In this document: positions 1 to 9,347 of the stretch, piece after piece
How positions within the stretch are numbered: the stretch's first letter is position 1
Layout of the letters: each line of letters opens with the position of its first letter
NCBI RefSeq assembly: GCF_014650695.1
Contig: NZ_BMVL01000001.1
Location: 393,563-457,562, forward strand
Source: Streptomyces avidinii
Lineage (GTDB): Bacteria > Actinomycetota > Actinomycetes > Streptomycetales > Streptomycetaceae
Direction of reading: 5' to 3'
Length of the DNA stretch: 64,000 nucleotides
The notes under the pieces: generated by a model
Database searches by the model: none
Told to the model about the DNA's origin: nothing
Seen by the model: the letters and a program-made list of their open reading frames with translations, nothing else
Made by a program: the position numbers and the translations under genes

Positions 1-2401
1 TGACGGCGTAGATCCACAGCGAGGCGGGGGTCCGGCAGGTCTGCGGGAGTCCGGGCCGGTAGATGGCGAGGACCCCGTCGATCAGGGCGCGGACCGAGGG
101 GGTGTTCCAGGTCTCGTTGGTCTGGTCGCGGGAGGCCAGCAGGACCAGGTGCAGCGCGCGCCAGCCCTCGGTGCGCATTTCCTCGGAGTAGGGCGGCGGC
201 GTGTCGACGAGCCGTCCGTAGACGGGCTCGGCGGGCACGAACGGCGGCTCGAAGGGGTTGGGGCCGAGCGCGGCGGCGGCCTCGGACCAGTGCCGGGACT
301 CGGAGCGCAGGTCGTGCATGTGCCAGTACCAGCCCAGCGAGTGGAGCAGGCACAGCACCTCGTCGGTGTCGCGGACGGCGATGGCCCGGCGCAGCACGGT
401 ACGCAGGTTCTCGTACTCGGCGGCGAGCCGGTCGGCGGCCGCCCGCTGGCCGTGGCCGCGCAGCAGCGGCTCGGTGGTGCGGGCGAGTTCGCGGTAGTGG
501 ACGAGGTGGCGCTGCTCGGTCGCCTCGCGGTCGCCGGGGGACTCGGCGAGGCGCTCGGCAGCGTACTCGCCGACCGTTTCCAGCAGCCGGTAGCGCATGG
601 CGCGGCCGTCGGGACCGGGCGCTGCCACGACGAGGGACTTGTCGACGAGGGAGCCGAGGACGTCCGCGACGTCGTACGGGGCCGCATCGCGCGGGTCGGC
701 GCAGACCGCCTCGGCGGCGGCCAGGTCGCAGCCGCCCGCGAACACGGACAGCCTGCGCAGCACGGTGCGTTCCGACTCGTCGAGGAGGTCCCAGGACCAG
801 TCGACGACCGCGCGCAGGGTCTGCTGGCGCGGCAGGACCGTACGGCTTCCGCTGGTCAGCAGCCGGAACCGGTCGTCGAGGCGATCGGCGATCTGCCGCG
901 GGGTGAGCAGCCGCAGCCGGGCGGCCGCCAGCTCGATCGCGAGCGGCAGCCCGTCCAGGCGACGGCAGATCTCGGCGGCCGCGGCCGGGTCCTCCTCGAC
1001 GCTGAACCCGGCGCGGGCCGCGGCCCCGCGGTCACCGAGCAGCCGCAGCGCGATCGGGTCGGGCAGGGGTTCCACCGGGCGGACCGTCTCGCCCGGGACG
1101 CCGAGGGGTTCGCGGCTGGTGGCCAGGATCCGCACGCCCGGGCAGTGCGTGAGCAGGCGCTCGGCGAGCTCGGCGGCGGCTCCGACGACGTGCTCACAGT
1201 TGTCGAGCAGCAGTAGGAGCCGGCGCCGAGCGCAGTGTTCGGCGAGCCGGTCGAGGGGGTCGTCGCCGACGCGCTCCGTGAAGGCCCGCAGTTCCTCGGC
1301 GGCGGCGCCGCGCAGCTTGGTCTCGCGGGCGCCGAGCGCGGCGAGGGTGGCTTCGGCGACGTCCTCCGGGTCGCCGGACCCGTCGATGGGGGCCAGTTCG
1401 ACGAGCCAGACCCCGTCGGGCCAGGCGCTCTCGTCCTGGGCCTCGGCGGCCTCCTGGGACAGCCGCGTCTTGCCGGCGCCGCCGGGGCCCAGCAGCGTGA
1501 CGAGGCGGGACCGGGTGAGGTCGTCGCCGATGGTGCGGATGTCGTCCTCGCGCCCGACGAAGGTGGTCAGGCGGGCGCGCAGGTTGCCCGCGGACACGGG
1601 GGCGGGAGCGGAGGCGGGGGCGGACGCGGGGGCGGGGGCCGGGACGGGCGCTGGGGCAGCGGCCGCGGGGGGCGGCGGCCCGGGAGCCGGGCCCGAGGCG
1701 AGCAGTTCGGTGTGCAGGGCACGCAGGTCCGGGCCCGGGTCCGTGCCCAGCCGGTCGGCGAGCTCCCGGCGGACGCCGTCGTAGGCGGCCAGCGCCTCCG
1801 CCGGGCGGCCCGCGTCGCGCAGGGCCCGGATGCGCAGGGTGTGCAGGGGCTCGTCCAGCGGGTGCTGCGCGCACAGCGCGGTCAGCTCCGGCAGTGACCG
1901 CTCCGCCTCGCCCAGCGCCAGGGCCGCGGCGAGCCGGCCCCGGCGCGCGTCCGTCCGTACGGCCTCCCAGCGCGCGGCCTCCGCGCCCGGGTCCGGCAGG
2001 TCGGCGAGGGCGGGGCCGCGCCACAGGGCGAGGGCCTCGTCGTACCGGGCCGCCGCCTCGGCCGGGTCGGGGGCCGCGCCGCCGGCCCGGACCAGCCGCT
2101 CGAAGCGGTACAGGTCGACGTCCTCCCGCGCGGCGGCCAGCTCGTAGCCGCCCTCCGCGGACCGCACGGCCGCATGCCCGAGCGCCCTCCGCAGCCGGGC
2201 GACCAGCGCCTGCAGGGCGGCCACCGCTTCGGCCGGCGGGTCCGTGTCCCACACCTCGGCGACGAGCAACCGGGTCGGCACCACCCGCCCCGGACGCAGC
2301 GCGAGCGCGGTCAGGAGCGCCCGAAGGCGCGCTCCGCCGACGGCCACGGGGGTCCCGTCGTCGTGAATGGCCTGGGCGGTTCCGAGGATCGCGTAACGCA
2401 C
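1..2401 (-). CDS. AfsR/SARP-family transcriptional regulator (BTAD plus NB-ARC ATPase), 3' end outside window
   Basis: A cytoplasmic signalling regulator of the AfsR/SARP type, a family that usually controls secondary metabolism or development. About 800 codons are present with no stop before the window edge. The order is an N-terminal winged-helix and bacterial transcriptional activation domain (about 1-250), a Pro/Ala-rich linker (about 250-285), then an NB-ARC ATPase with a Walker A motif GPGGAGKT near residue 307 and the hydrophobic LLLLLDNCEH Walker B region near 400. The segment after the ATPase resembles the winged-helix and helical part of the family. The GTG start at 2401 (VRYAILGTAQA) opens the conserved beta strand of the DNA-binding domain. 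The gene is divergent from the protease gene at 2474. The C-terminal length and any TPR domain cannot be seen. Confidence 0.9.
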   Translation of the reverse strand, partial: MRYAILGTAQAIHDDGTPVAVGGARLRALLTALALRPGRVVPTRLLVAEVWDTDPPAEAVAALQALVARLRRALGHAAVRSAEGGYELAAAREDVDLYRFERLVRAGGAAPDPAEAAARYDEALALWRGPALADLPDPGAEAARWEAVRTDARRGRLAAALALGEAERSLPELTALCAQHPLDEPLHTLRIRALRDAGRPAEALAAYDGVRRELADRLGTDPGPDLRALHTELLASGPAPGPPPPAAAAPAPVPAPAPASAPASAPAPVSAGNLRARLTTFVGREDDIRTIGDDLTRSRLVTLLGPGGAGKTRLSQEAAEAQDESAWPDGVWLVELAPIDGSGDPEDVAEATLAALGARETKLRGAAAEELRAFTERVGDDPLDRLAEHCARRRLLLLLDNCEHVVGAAAELAERLLTHCPGVRILATSREPLGVPGETVRPVEPLPDPIALRLLGDRGAAARAGFSVEEDPAAAAEICRRLDGLPLAIELAAARLRLLTPRQIADRLDDRFRLLTSGSRTVLPRQQTLRAVVDWSWDLLDESERTVLRRLSVFAGGCDLAAAEAVCADPRDAAPYDVADVLGSLVDKSLVVAAPGPDGRAMRYRLLETVGEYAAERLAESPGDREATEQRHLVHYRELARTTEPLLRGHGQRAAADRLAAEYENLRTVLRRAIAVRDTDEVLCLLHSLGWYWHMHDLRSESRHWSEAAAALGPNPFEPPFVPAEPVYGRLVDTPPPYSEEMRTEGWRALHLVLLASRDQTNETWNTPSVRALIDGVLAIYRPGLPQTCRTPASLWIYAV

Positions 2402-2473
2402 CGGCCCATTGTCCCCGCAGCCGGACCCGGACCCGCACCGTTTTACGCCGGGGCCGCGGGATAGGTTGCCCGC

Positions 2474-3274
2474 ATGGGTCATCAGGGCGGCCGCGGCGAG
2501 CGGCGGATCAGTTCGGTATTCCTCGGCATCGTCGCGATCATGGCCGTCACGGGATGGGCTGTGTGGACGGGGTACTCGGCGAGCGCCGGTCTGGCCGTGT
2601 TCCTCTTCGTGACCTCGGCGTGGATCGTCTCCCTGTGCCTGCACGAGTACGCGCACGCCCGCACCGCCCTGCACGGCGGCGACCTCACGGTGGGCGCCAA
2701 GGGCTACCTGACGCTGAACCCGCTCAAGTACACGCACGCGCTGCTCAGCATCGTGCTGCCGGTGATCTTCGTGATCCTGGGCGGCATCGGCCTGCCCGGC
2801 GGCGCGGTCTTCATCGAGCGCAACCGCATCCAGGGCCGCTGGAAGCACAGCCTCATCTCGGCGGCGGGCCCCCTGACCAACGTGGCCTTCGCCGTCGTGT
2901 GCACGGCGCCCTTCTGGCTGGGCGCCCTCGACGGGGTGCCGTTGGCCTTCCGCTACGCGCTCGCCTTCCTCGCCATGCTCCAGGTCACGGCGGCGATCCT
3001 GAACTTCCTGCCGGTACCGGGCCTCGACGGCTACGGGGTCATCGAGCCCTGGCTGTCGTACCGGGTGCGCCGCGAGGTGGAGCCGCTGGCGCCGTTCGGC
3101 CTGCTGGCCGTGTTCGCGCTGCTGTGGATCCCGGGGGTCAACGCGTTCTTCTTCGGCGCGGTGGACGGCCTGATGTCCGCACTCGGCGTGTCGGACCTGG
3201 AGACGTACTGCGGCCGCGACCTCTACAGCTTCTGGCGGGACACGGACGGCTTCTGCACCGTCCCGCAGGACTAG
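2474..3274 (+). CDS. Site-2 protease-type (M50) integral membrane metalloprotease
   Basis: A 266-residue membrane protein with the zinc site of M50 intramembrane proteases: HEYAH at residues 57-61 within a hydrophobic segment, and the second-motif sequence NFLPVPGLDG near residue 177, whose Asp is the third zinc ligand in the family. About five hydrophobic segments are visible. Proteins of this size lack a PDZ domain and their substrates are usually unknown. The ATG at 2474 lies 72 bp from the divergent regulator. Its TAG stop shares the four bases CTAG with the stop of the convergent small gene. A role in regulated cleavage of a membrane-bound factor is inference from the family. Confidence 0.87.
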   Translation: MGHQGGRGERRISSVFLGIVAIMAVTGWAVWTGYSASAGLAVFLFVTSAWIVSLCLHEYAHARTALHGGDLTVGAKGYLTLNPLKYTHALLSIVLPVIFVILGGIGLPGGAVFIERNRIQGRWKHSLISAAGPLTNVAFAVVCTAPFWLGALDGVPLAFRYALAFLAMLQVTAAILNFLPVPGLDGYGVIEPWLSYRVRREVEPLAPFGLLAVFALLWIPGVNAFFFGAVDGLMSALGVSDLETYCGRDLYSFWRDTDGFCTVPQD

Positions 3275-3462
3275 ACGGCGTTGCGCGCGGCGGCGGCCTT
3301 CTCGGCCTTCGCCTTGCGCAGGTAGTACCAGGCCATGTTGGACGTGAGGCCGGCGAGCAGCACCCACACGATCCCGAGGAAGCTGCCCTCGACGAAGGCG
3401 ACGACGGCCGCGGCCACCGCACAGACGCAGACGACAACGGCGAAGACGGCAAGGCGGGGCAT
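3271..3462 (-). CDS. Small two-helix membrane protein, 63 aa
   Basis: A small gene with a strong ribosome binding site (GAGGAG about 8 nt before the ATG at 3462). The product begins MPRLAVFAVV, has two hydrophobic segments (about 5-22 and 28-48) and ends in a charged, Lys/Ala-rich tail. No family is recognised. It is convergent with the site-2 protease gene and the two stop codons overlap on the palindrome CTAG, so the genes may share termination signals. The function is unknown. A membrane accessory peptide is possible but unsupported. Confidence 0.7.
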   Translation of the reverse strand: MPRLAVFAVVVCVCAVAAAVVAFVEGSFLGIVWVLLAGLTSNMAWYYLRKAKAEKAAAARNAV

Positions 3463-3703
3463 GGAAAGAGCTCCTCGGAAACACTGAACGGGGTCGAGCT
3501 CCACCAGTGTCCCCCATGCCCCGCAGTGCTGCCGTAAGGACGTCCGCGATCGCATCGGGCTCGTTTTGCGGCTTTGCCTGACCGCCTGTACCGCACGGCG
3601 TTACGGTTCGGCGGGTACGCGCCGTATTCCGCGCGTGACAGAACGAACAGCCCGGCCTGCTCGGACCGCGACGGACGACGCCGGGCGAGTGGGGGGAACG
3701 CGC

Positions 3704-5743
3704 ATGCAGGAGATCTCCAAGGGCGCCAACGTCAGCCTGACCGCCCTCAGTGAGGATGCCGGAGCGGTCGTCGTGAGCCTCGGCTGGACCAGCGCCACCG
3801 GAGCCGGCGATGCCGATGTCTCCGTGCTGCTCCTGGACGAGAACGGCAAGATCCGCAGCGAGAACGACTTCTACTTCTACAACAACCCCGCCGCCGCGGA
3901 CGGGAGCGTCCAGCTCCTCGGCAAGACACCGACCGCCAACGGTGACGAGGACCGCATCAGCGTGGACCTCACGGCCGTTCCCGAGGACGTGACACGCATC
4001 GTGGTGGCGGCCAGTCAGTACGGGGGCGCGCGGTTCGGGGATCTGGACGACCTGCGCATGACCGTCGCCGACCGGTCGGGGGAGCCGCTCGTCGGGTACT
4101 CGATCGAGGACGCGGGCGTCGAGACGGCCTTCATCTTCGGTGAGCTGTACCGGCGCGCCGAGGACTGGAAGTTCCGCGCCGTGGGCCAGGGGTACGAAAC
4201 CGGGCTCGCCGGGCTGGCCACGGACTTCGGCATCGACGTGGAGGAGGACACCGACGAACCCCAGGGGTCCGCCGCTGTCCCCGATGGACCCGCCGAACCC
4301 GCGGCCGCGGAAGCGGCCGTATCCGGCACCGTGGCGGTGGCCGTGCTGCCGGAGGAGGGCGCGGCGCCGGCCGTGGTGGTGGCCGTGGAGGCGGTGAGCG
4401 CCCTCGTGCCCGCCCAGACCCGCGGCCGGGCGCCGCGCACGACGAAGAAGAAGGTCACCCTGCCCAAGGTGGCCAGGAAGTCGCTCGCCGAGAACGACTC
4501 CTGGCGGACCGCGCGGCTCTTCCCCGTGCCGTCCCTCAAGAGCGACAAGGAGCGTGAGGTCCGGGCGACCTCCGTACTGCTCTCCGTCATGGCACAGGTT
4601 CCCGAGCTGGGCCGTCGGCTCACCGCCGGGTTCGGGGCGCCCGCCGGCCGCATGCAGACCTTCACCGAGGTCCCCCTCCCCCACGGCGACACCCCGAAGC
4701 GCCCGGACGGGGTGATCCGGGTGGAGCGCGCGGGCAAGCTGTGGACGGCCCTCGTGGAGACGAAGACGCACGGCAACCCGCTCAAGGACGAGCAGGTCCA
4801 GCAGTACATGGACATCGCCGCACGCCGCGGCTACGAGGCGGTGATCACGCTCTCGAACGACGTGGCCCTGGACGGCTCACCGGTGGTCGACGTCAAGATC
4901 GACGGGCGGCGCAAGCACAAGGTCAGTCTCTGGCACCTGTCGTGGGCGGAGGTGGCCCACCAGGCCCAGATGCTGATCCGCCACGAGGGGGTCGGCAACG
5001 CCGCCCACGCCTGGCTGCTCCAGGAGCTGCTGGAGTACCTCCACCACGAGAACTCGGGCTGCCACGGGTTCCAGAACATGGGCCCCGCCTGGGTGCCCGT
5101 GCGCAAGGGCATCGAGGACGAGACCATCAGCCCCGACGACGTGCGCGCCGTCGACGTCGTCGAGAGCTGGGAACGGTTGATCCGCCAGGTCTGCCTGCGC
5201 CTCGGCGGAGAGTTGGGGCAGAAGGCCCTCCCCGTGCAGCGCACCCGGCGCGAGAGCGACCCCCGGGCCCGGCGGGTCGGAGCGGCCGCGGCGCTGTGCG
5301 CCGACGGGAGGCTGTCGGCCGAACTGCGCATCGACGGAACGAGTTCCGTCATCGCCGTCACCGCCGATCTGCGGACCGGCAAGGTCCGTACCTCCGTGGA
5401 CATCCCCGCCCCGGAGGGCTCGTACCCGCTGGCCACGGCGAAGCGGCTGCTGCGGGTGCTGGCCGAGGCGCCGGCCGACCTACACGTACAGAGCCTGGTG
5501 GAGGGCGAGAACGGGCCGCGCGGGACGCTGGAGCGGCTGCGCCCCGAGCCCGGCGACCTGCTGCCCAAGGACGGCTCCGCCCCGACCGGGTTCCGGCTGT
5601 CGCTGATCAAGGGGATGGGCAACACTCGCGGCAACACGGAATCCGGCTTCATCCGCGGCGTCGACGATGCCGTCGACCGCTTCTACCACGGGGTGGTGAC
5701 CCACCTGGGCGCCGTCGAGGCGCGCGGCGGCCGCCGGGGCTGA
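3704..5743 (+). CDS. TerD-domain protein fused to a PD-(D/E)XK nuclease-like domain, 679 aa
   Basis: The N-terminal 180 residues form a TerD (tellurium resistance/stress) domain. They include the acidic NDFYFYNN segment near residues 54-61 and the typical [11 protein letters not shown] strand at about 79-89, parts of the family calcium-binding fold. A low-complexity Ala/Pro/Glu linker (about 181-265) follows. The C-terminal half carries a nuclease-like core: a conserved Asp in RPDGVIRV near residue 335, then ETK near 351-353, then a helix with QVQQYMD, the order seen in PD-(D/E)XK enzymes. The ATG at 3704 follows a GGGGGG ribosome binding site. Upstream in-frame codons to 3566 are low quality and were excluded. 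Ter-linked nuclease fusions are known from comparative genomics. DNA cleavage by this protein is inference. Confidence 0.85.
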   Translation: MQEISKGANVSLTALSEDAGAVVVSLGWTSATGAGDADVSVLLLDENGKIRSENDFYFYNNPAAADGSVQLLGKTPTANGDEDRISVDLTAVPEDVTRIVVAASQYGGARFGDLDDLRMTVADRSGEPLVGYSIEDAGVETAFIFGELYRRAEDWKFRAVGQGYETGLAGLATDFGIDVEEDTDEPQGSAAVPDGPAEPAAAEAAVSGTVAVAVLPEEGAAPAVVVAVEAVSALVPAQTRGRAPRTTKKKVTLPKVARKSLAENDSWRTARLFPVPSLKSDKEREVRATSVLLSVMAQVPELGRRLTAGFGAPAGRMQTFTEVPLPHGDTPKRPDGVIRVERAGKLWTALVETKTHGNPLKDEQVQQYMDIAARRGYEAVITLSNDVALDGSPVVDVKIDGRRKHKVSLWHLSWAEVAHQAQMLIRHEGVGNAAHAWLLQELLEYLHHENSGCHGFQNMGPAWVPVRKGIEDETISPDDVRAVDVVESWERLIRQVCLRLGGELGQKALPVQRTRRESDPRARRVGAAAALCADGRLSAELRIDGTSSVIAVTADLRTGKVRTSVDIPAPEGSYPLATAKRLLRVLAEAPADLHVQSLVEGENGPRGTLERLRPEPGDLLPKDGSAPTGFRLSLIKGMGNTRGNTESGFIRGVDDAVDRFYHGVVTHLGAVEARGGRRG

Positions 5744-5765
5744 CCGGGCGCCCGGTGGCCTGGTG

Positions 5766-5799
5766 GTCCGGTCCCGGCCCGAGAGGGCTGGGACCGGAC
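5766..5799. terminator. Hairpin terminator between convergent genes
   Basis: Two 15-bp arms (5766-5780 and 5785-5799) pair around a GAGA loop with one G-U pair. The hairpin lies between the convergent ends of the TerD-fusion gene (5743) and the F420 reductase gene (5831). No U-tract follows, which is usual for Streptomyces terminators. Confidence 0.75.
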
Positions 5800-5830
5800 G
5801 CCCCGGCTCGGCGTGGCGTCGGGACCCGGG

Positions 5831-6535
5831 TCAGACGTCCGTGATGCGCAGGCCTGCGTGGGCCTTGTAGCGGCGGTTCGTGGAGATCAGGTTGGCGACC
5901 AGGGACTCGACCTGGTGGGCGTTGCGCAGGCGGCCCGCGAAGACGCCGCGCATGCCCGGGATGCGGGCGGCCAGGGCCTGGACGAGGTCCGTGTCGGCGC
6001 GGGCCTCGCCGAGGACCATCACGTCGGTGTCGATCTCGTCGATCGACTCGTCCTGGAGCAGGACGGCCGAGAGGTGGTGGAAGGCCGCCGTGACGCGGGA
6101 GTCCGGGAGCAGGGCGGCGGCCTGCTGGGCGGCGCTGCCCTCCTCGACCTGGAGGGCGTACGCGCCCTGCTTGTCAAAGCCCAGCGGGTTGACGCAGTCC
6201 ACCACGAGCTTGCCCGCGAGGTCCTCGCGGAGCGCTTCGAGGGTCTTGGCGTGGCCCTCCCACGGCACCGCGATGATGACGATGTCGCTGCGGCGCGCGC
6301 ACTCGGCGTTGTCCGCGCCCTCCACGCCGAGGCCGAGCTCTTCGGCCGCGGTCCGCGCGCGGTCGGCCGCGCGGGAGCCGATGATCACCTTCTGGCCGGC
6401 CCTGGCGAGCCGGTAGGCCAGGCCCCGGCCCTGGTCTCCGGTGCCGCCGAGGACGCCGACGACGAGGCCGGACACGTCCGGCAGCTCCCACGGGTCCTTG
6501 ACCGGCGGCTTCTGCGTGTTGTCTGAGGAAGTCAT
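5831..6535 (-). CDS. npdG: NADPH-dependent F420 reductase
   Basis: A 234-residue cytoplasmic oxidoreductase that moves hydride between NADPH and coenzyme F420, feeding F420-dependent enzymes such as the LLM-class protein at 51778. Visible features are the N-terminal Rossmann motif VGVLGGTGDQGRGLA (Gly-rich loop), followed by IIGSRAADRA, which fits NADP(H) preference, and the family segments VIIAVPWEGH, VDCVNPLGF and TAAFHHLSA. The length matches actinobacterial and archaeal Fno/NpdG proteins. The start chosen is ATG at 6535 (MTSSDNTQK), which gives a short polar leader before the Rossmann strand. Upstream codons belong to the divergent promoter region. Confidence 0.9.
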   Translation of the reverse strand: MTSSDNTQKPPVKDPWELPDVSGLVVGVLGGTGDQGRGLAYRLARAGQKVIIGSRAADRARTAAEELGLGVEGADNAECARRSDIVIIAVPWEGHAKTLEALREDLAGKLVVDCVNPLGFDKQGAYALQVEEGSAAQQAAALLPDSRVTAAFHHLSAVLLQDESIDEIDTDVMVLGEARADTDLVQALAARIPGMRGVFAGRLRNAHQVESLVANLISTNRRYKAHAGLRITDV

Positions 6536-6629
6536 GGGGGCGAGGGTACTGCCGGGTAGCCCACAGTCGAAGGGTGGCGAAGGGGAAGGAACCGCTCCCC
6601 GTGTGCGCCGCATGGTGCAGGATGCCGAT

Positions 6630-7238
6630 ATGGACGCCGTGAGGGTCGCGCTGCTGCGCGAGGTGCTCGCCGGCACGCAGTGGCCGGGCTCCGCCCGCCG
6701 CTTCGCCGGGTCGCTGCGCCGGTCGGTCGTGCCGGCCGGCGGGCAGCTGCTGCTGGTGGGGACCGAGGGCTACGAGCCCTGGCACCTGGCGGCGCACCTG
6801 GTGGACGAGGCCGCCTGGTCGGGCCTGCCGGAGCTGGCGCCCACGCTCGTACGCCACCACGTGCGGCCCGGGGAGCCGCCGCACCTGTCGGTGGGGCTGG
6901 GCAGGCTGGCGGCGGCCCGGCGCGGGCACACCCTGCTGGTGGTGGCGCCCGGGGCGCCGGGCGAGGGTCTGCTGGAGCGCGTCCACGACGCCCGGCGCGC
7001 GGGGGCGACCGTACTGTCCCTCGACGGCGGGGACCCGGACCTGGGCACGCTCGCGCACGATGCGCTGTCGGTGCCGGAACCCGACGGCGAGATGGATCTC
7101 GACACCGTGCAGCACCTGGTCAGCGCGGCGGCCGGGGAGAACGGCCTGCCGGTGCAGCGCGGCGGTCCGCGCCGGTTCCGGGACCGGCTGGCGCGGCTGG
7201 CCGACCGGCTGACCGCGCCGCCGCCCAGCCGCTGGTAG
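6630..7238 (+). CDS. Conserved hypothetical protein with a sugar-isomerase-like fold pattern
   Basis: A soluble protein of about 202 residues (MDAVRVALLREVL at the start). It shows alternating strands and helices, for example GGQLLLVGTEGYEPWHLA, HTLLVVAPGAPGEGLLERVHDARRAGATVLSLDGG and HDALSVPEPDGEMD. This resembles an SIS-like or nucleotide-binding alpha/beta layout, but no diagnostic motif was recognised. The start at 6630 has GGA eight bases upstream; an ATG at 6612 in the same frame is the alternative. It is divergent from npdG and almost abuts the stop of the convergent small gene at 7242. The function is unknown. Confidence 0.75.
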   Translation: MDAVRVALLREVLAGTQWPGSARRFAGSLRRSVVPAGGQLLLVGTEGYEPWHLAAHLVDEAAWSGLPELAPTLVRHHVRPGEPPHLSVGLGRLAAARRGHTLLVVAPGAPGEGLLERVHDARRAGATVLSLDGGDPDLGTLAHDALSVPEPDGEMDLDTVQHLVSAAAGENGLPVQRGGPRRFRDRLARLADRLTAPPPSRW

Positions 7239-7241
7239 GGC

Positions 7242-7490
7242 TTACGCCCCACCCGTGCCGGTGGCGCCCTCTTCGCCCTCGCGGGTCCTGTCGTTCCACT
7301 TGGGGTCGTTCTGCCATTCGAGGTTGCGCTCCTGCGCCGTCTCCATGGCGTGGTTCGCCTCCTCCGGGGTCGCGTAGGGCCCGAACCGGTCCTTGGCCGG
7401 GCACTCGGGGCCTTCCTCGACCTTCTTGTGGACCAGGCAGTAGTACCACTCGCCGGGTTTGCCCACCTGACGCTTCTTGAACAGGGCCAT
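7242..7490 (-). CDS. Conserved actinobacterial small protein, 82 aa
   Basis: A small soluble protein starting [27 protein letters not shown], with the segment [20 protein letters not shown] and a charged, disordered tail. It has an AGAGGAG ribosome binding site about 10 bases before the ATG at 7490. The middle segment resembles short domains of small actinobacterial proteins of unknown role. It is divergent from the methionine aminopeptidase gene with a 71-bp shared promoter region and ends 4 bp from the convergent gene at 7238. No enzyme motif is present. Confidence 0.75.
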   Translation of the reverse strand: MALFKKRQVGKPGEWYYCLVHKKVEEGPECPAKDRFGPYATPEEANHAMETAQERNLEWQNDPKWNDRTREGEEGATGTGGA

Positions 7491-7561
7491 CGTCGTCGGG
7501 CTCCTCTCGTACCTCTCTGTGCCGCCATGCTGCCCCATCCCCGCTGGATACACTCGCTCGC

Positions 7562-8419
7562 ATGTCTGGCCAGTCGCTGCTCGTACCAGGCGAGCTCTCT
7601 CCCGTCCGTTCCGTTCCCGGAAACATCCGCCGGCCCGAGTACGTGGGCAAGCCCGCGCCCACTCCGTACACCGGACCGGAGGTGCAGACGGCCGAGACCA
7701 TCGAGGCCATGCGCATCGCCGGCCGGATCGCCGCCCAGGCGATGGAGGAGGCCGCCAAGCACATCACTCCGGGGGTGACCACCGACGAGCTGGACCGGGT
7801 CGCGCACGAGTACATGTGCGATCACGGCGCCTACCCGTCGACGCTGGGGTACCGGGGCTTCCCGAAGTCCCTGTGCTCCTCGCTGAACGAGGTCATCTGC
7901 CACGGGATCCCCGACTCGACCGTCCTCAAGGACGGCGACATCGTGAACCTCGACGTGACCGCGTACATCGGCGGCGTGCACGGCGACAACAACGCGACCT
8001 ACCTGTGCGGGGAGGTGGACGAGGAGTCGCGGCTGCTGGTGGAGCGCACCCGCGAGGCACTGAACCGGGCGATCAAGGCCGTCAGGCCGGGCCGCCAGAT
8101 CAACGTCATCGGCCGGGTCATCGAGTCGTACGCGAAGCGCTTCGGCTACGGCGTGGTCCGGGACTTCACCGGACACGGCATCAACTCGTCCTTCCACTCC
8201 GGCCTGATCATCCCGCACTACGACAGCCCGCACGCCACCACCGTCATCGAGCCCGGGATGACCTTCACCATCGAGCCGATGCTGACCCTGGGCACCCACG
8301 AGTACGACATGTGGGAGGACGGCTGGACGGTCGTCACCAAGGACCGCAAGCGCACGGCGCAGTTCGAGCACACGCTGGTCGTGACGGACTCCGGCGCGGA
8401 GATCCTGACCCTTCCGTAG
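7562..8419 (+). CDS. map: Type I methionine aminopeptidase
   Basis: Removes the initiator methionine from nascent proteins in the cytoplasm. All five metal ligands of the pita-bread fold can be placed: D131 (NLDVT), D142 (HGDNN), H205 (GHGIN), E238 (FTIEPM) and E269 (AQFEHT). The 285-residue length includes an N-terminal extension of about 40 residues, common in actinobacterial paralogues. The start is the ATG at 7562, directly after the divergent promoter region. The gene stands alone and is followed by a strong palindromic terminator. Confidence 0.95.
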   Translation: MSGQSLLVPGELSPVRSVPGNIRRPEYVGKPAPTPYTGPEVQTAETIEAMRIAGRIAAQAMEEAAKHITPGVTTDELDRVAHEYMCDHGAYPSTLGYRGFPKSLCSSLNEVICHGIPDSTVLKDGDIVNLDVTAYIGGVHGDNNATYLCGEVDEESRLLVERTREALNRAIKAVRPGRQINVIGRVIESYAKRFGYGVVRDFTGHGINSSFHSGLIIPHYDSPHATTVIEPGMTFTIEPMLTLGTHEYDMWEDGWTVVTKDRKRTAQFEHTLVVTDSGAEILTLP

Positions 8420-8435
8420 CCGTGACCACACCTGC

Positions 8436-8472
8436 GTCCGGGCCCGGTGCACCTAGTGCACCGGGCCCGGAC
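8436..8472. terminator. Perfect 16-bp stem bidirectional terminator
   Basis: Arms at 8436-8451 and 8457-8472 (GTCCGGGCCCGGTGCA and its exact complement) enclose a CCTAG loop. The hairpin sits between the convergent ends of map (8419) and the heme oxygenase gene (8498), so it can serve both. Confidence 0.85.
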
Positions 8473-8497
8473 CTGTTTCCGCGGACTTCCCGTGGGG

Positions 8498-9145
8498 CTA
8501 CGCGCTGAGCGGGAACTGCTCGCCCAGCTCGCGGAAGACCGCGCCGTTGAAGTCGAAGGCGCGCTTGCACTCGTCGATGATGCGCTGCTTCTCCAGGTCG
8601 TCCGCGGCGATGGCGTCGAGCAGCTCGCGGTAGGTCCGCTTGAAGGCCGCCGGGTTGGAGATGTCCGCGAAGACGTAGAACCGGACGCCGTCGCCCTTGC
8701 GCTCGAAGCCCCAGGTGCGCTCGGCCTTGTCGCGGATGATCTGGCCGCCGGAGAGGTCGCCCAGGTAGCGGGTGTAGTGGTGGGCGACGTACCCGCCCGG
8801 CCACTCCGCGGCGCACTGGGCCACCCGGTCCGCGTACGCACGCGTCGCGGGCAGGGCCACCGCGTTCTCGCGCCAGTCCGGGCCCACCAGGTGGGCGAGG
8901 TCGCGCTCGATCTCGGCGACGCGCATGAGCTCGGGCCGGATGAAGGGGCCGGCCACCGCATCGTCCTTGAGGGACTCCGCCGCGTCCTCCAGGGCCCGGT
9001 ACACGAACCACAGCTGCTCGGTGTAGCGCGTGTACGCGTCCACGCCGAGCCGTCCGCCCAGCAGATCGCTCATGAAGGTCGACGTCTCGGCCTCCGTGTG
9101 CTGCTCGTGCGAGGCGACGCGGATGACCGTAGAGAAGGCGTCCAA
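8498..9145 (-). CDS. hmuO: Heme oxygenase, biliverdin-forming
   Basis: Opens imported heme with O2 and electrons to release iron, CO and biliverdin. The 215-residue protein aligns with corynebacterial HmuO. H16 in HTEAETSTFMSDLLGGR is the expected proximal heme ligand, and GDLSGGQII (about 129-137) is the distal helix Gly-rich motif. YFRKY-like surface residues occur around the R/K-rich FKRTYRELL segment. The ATG at 9145 is preceded by AGGAGGT-like sequence. A DmdR/IdeR-type iron box lies 61 bp upstream, so expression should rise in iron starvation. The heme uptake genes at 10-16 kb provide the substrate. Confidence 0.93.
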   Translation of the reverse strand: MDAFSTVIRVASHEQHTEAETSTFMSDLLGGRLGVDAYTRYTEQLWFVYRALEDAAESLKDDAVAGPFIRPELMRVAEIERDLAHLVGPDWRENAVALPATRAYADRVAQCAAEWPGGYVAHHYTRYLGDLSGGQIIRDKAERTWGFERKGDGVRFYVFADISNPAAFKRTYRELLDAIAADDLEKQRIIDECKRAFDFNGAVFRELGEQFPLSA

Positions 9146-9205
9146 GGCGGACCTCCAGGAAGAGGAATCGGGCGTGACGGCACCGCCGTCACGCCCGATC
9201 TTCCT

Positions 9206-9223
9206 ACTTAGGCTTGCCTAAGT
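9206..9223. promoter_or_regulatory. Iron box (DmdR/IdeR-type operator) before hmuO
   Basis: The 18-bp palindrome ACTTAGGCTTGCCTAAGT has perfect 8-bp arms and a TT centre. It matches the core of the actinobacterial iron box (TTAGG...CCTAA). It lies 61 bp upstream of the hmuO start and reads equally on both strands. The repressor itself is not in the window. Confidence 0.85.
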
Positions 9224-9347
9224 CAATGAGTTCCCGACGTCCTGTCGGTAAAAAATCCCGGCCCTGCGCCCTCTGCGTCCCCTGCGGCGCGCAGGCGTTC
9301 GTGGAGGGTTCGAGGCGGGTTTCGAGGCGGGGTGGCGCAGGGCCCGG

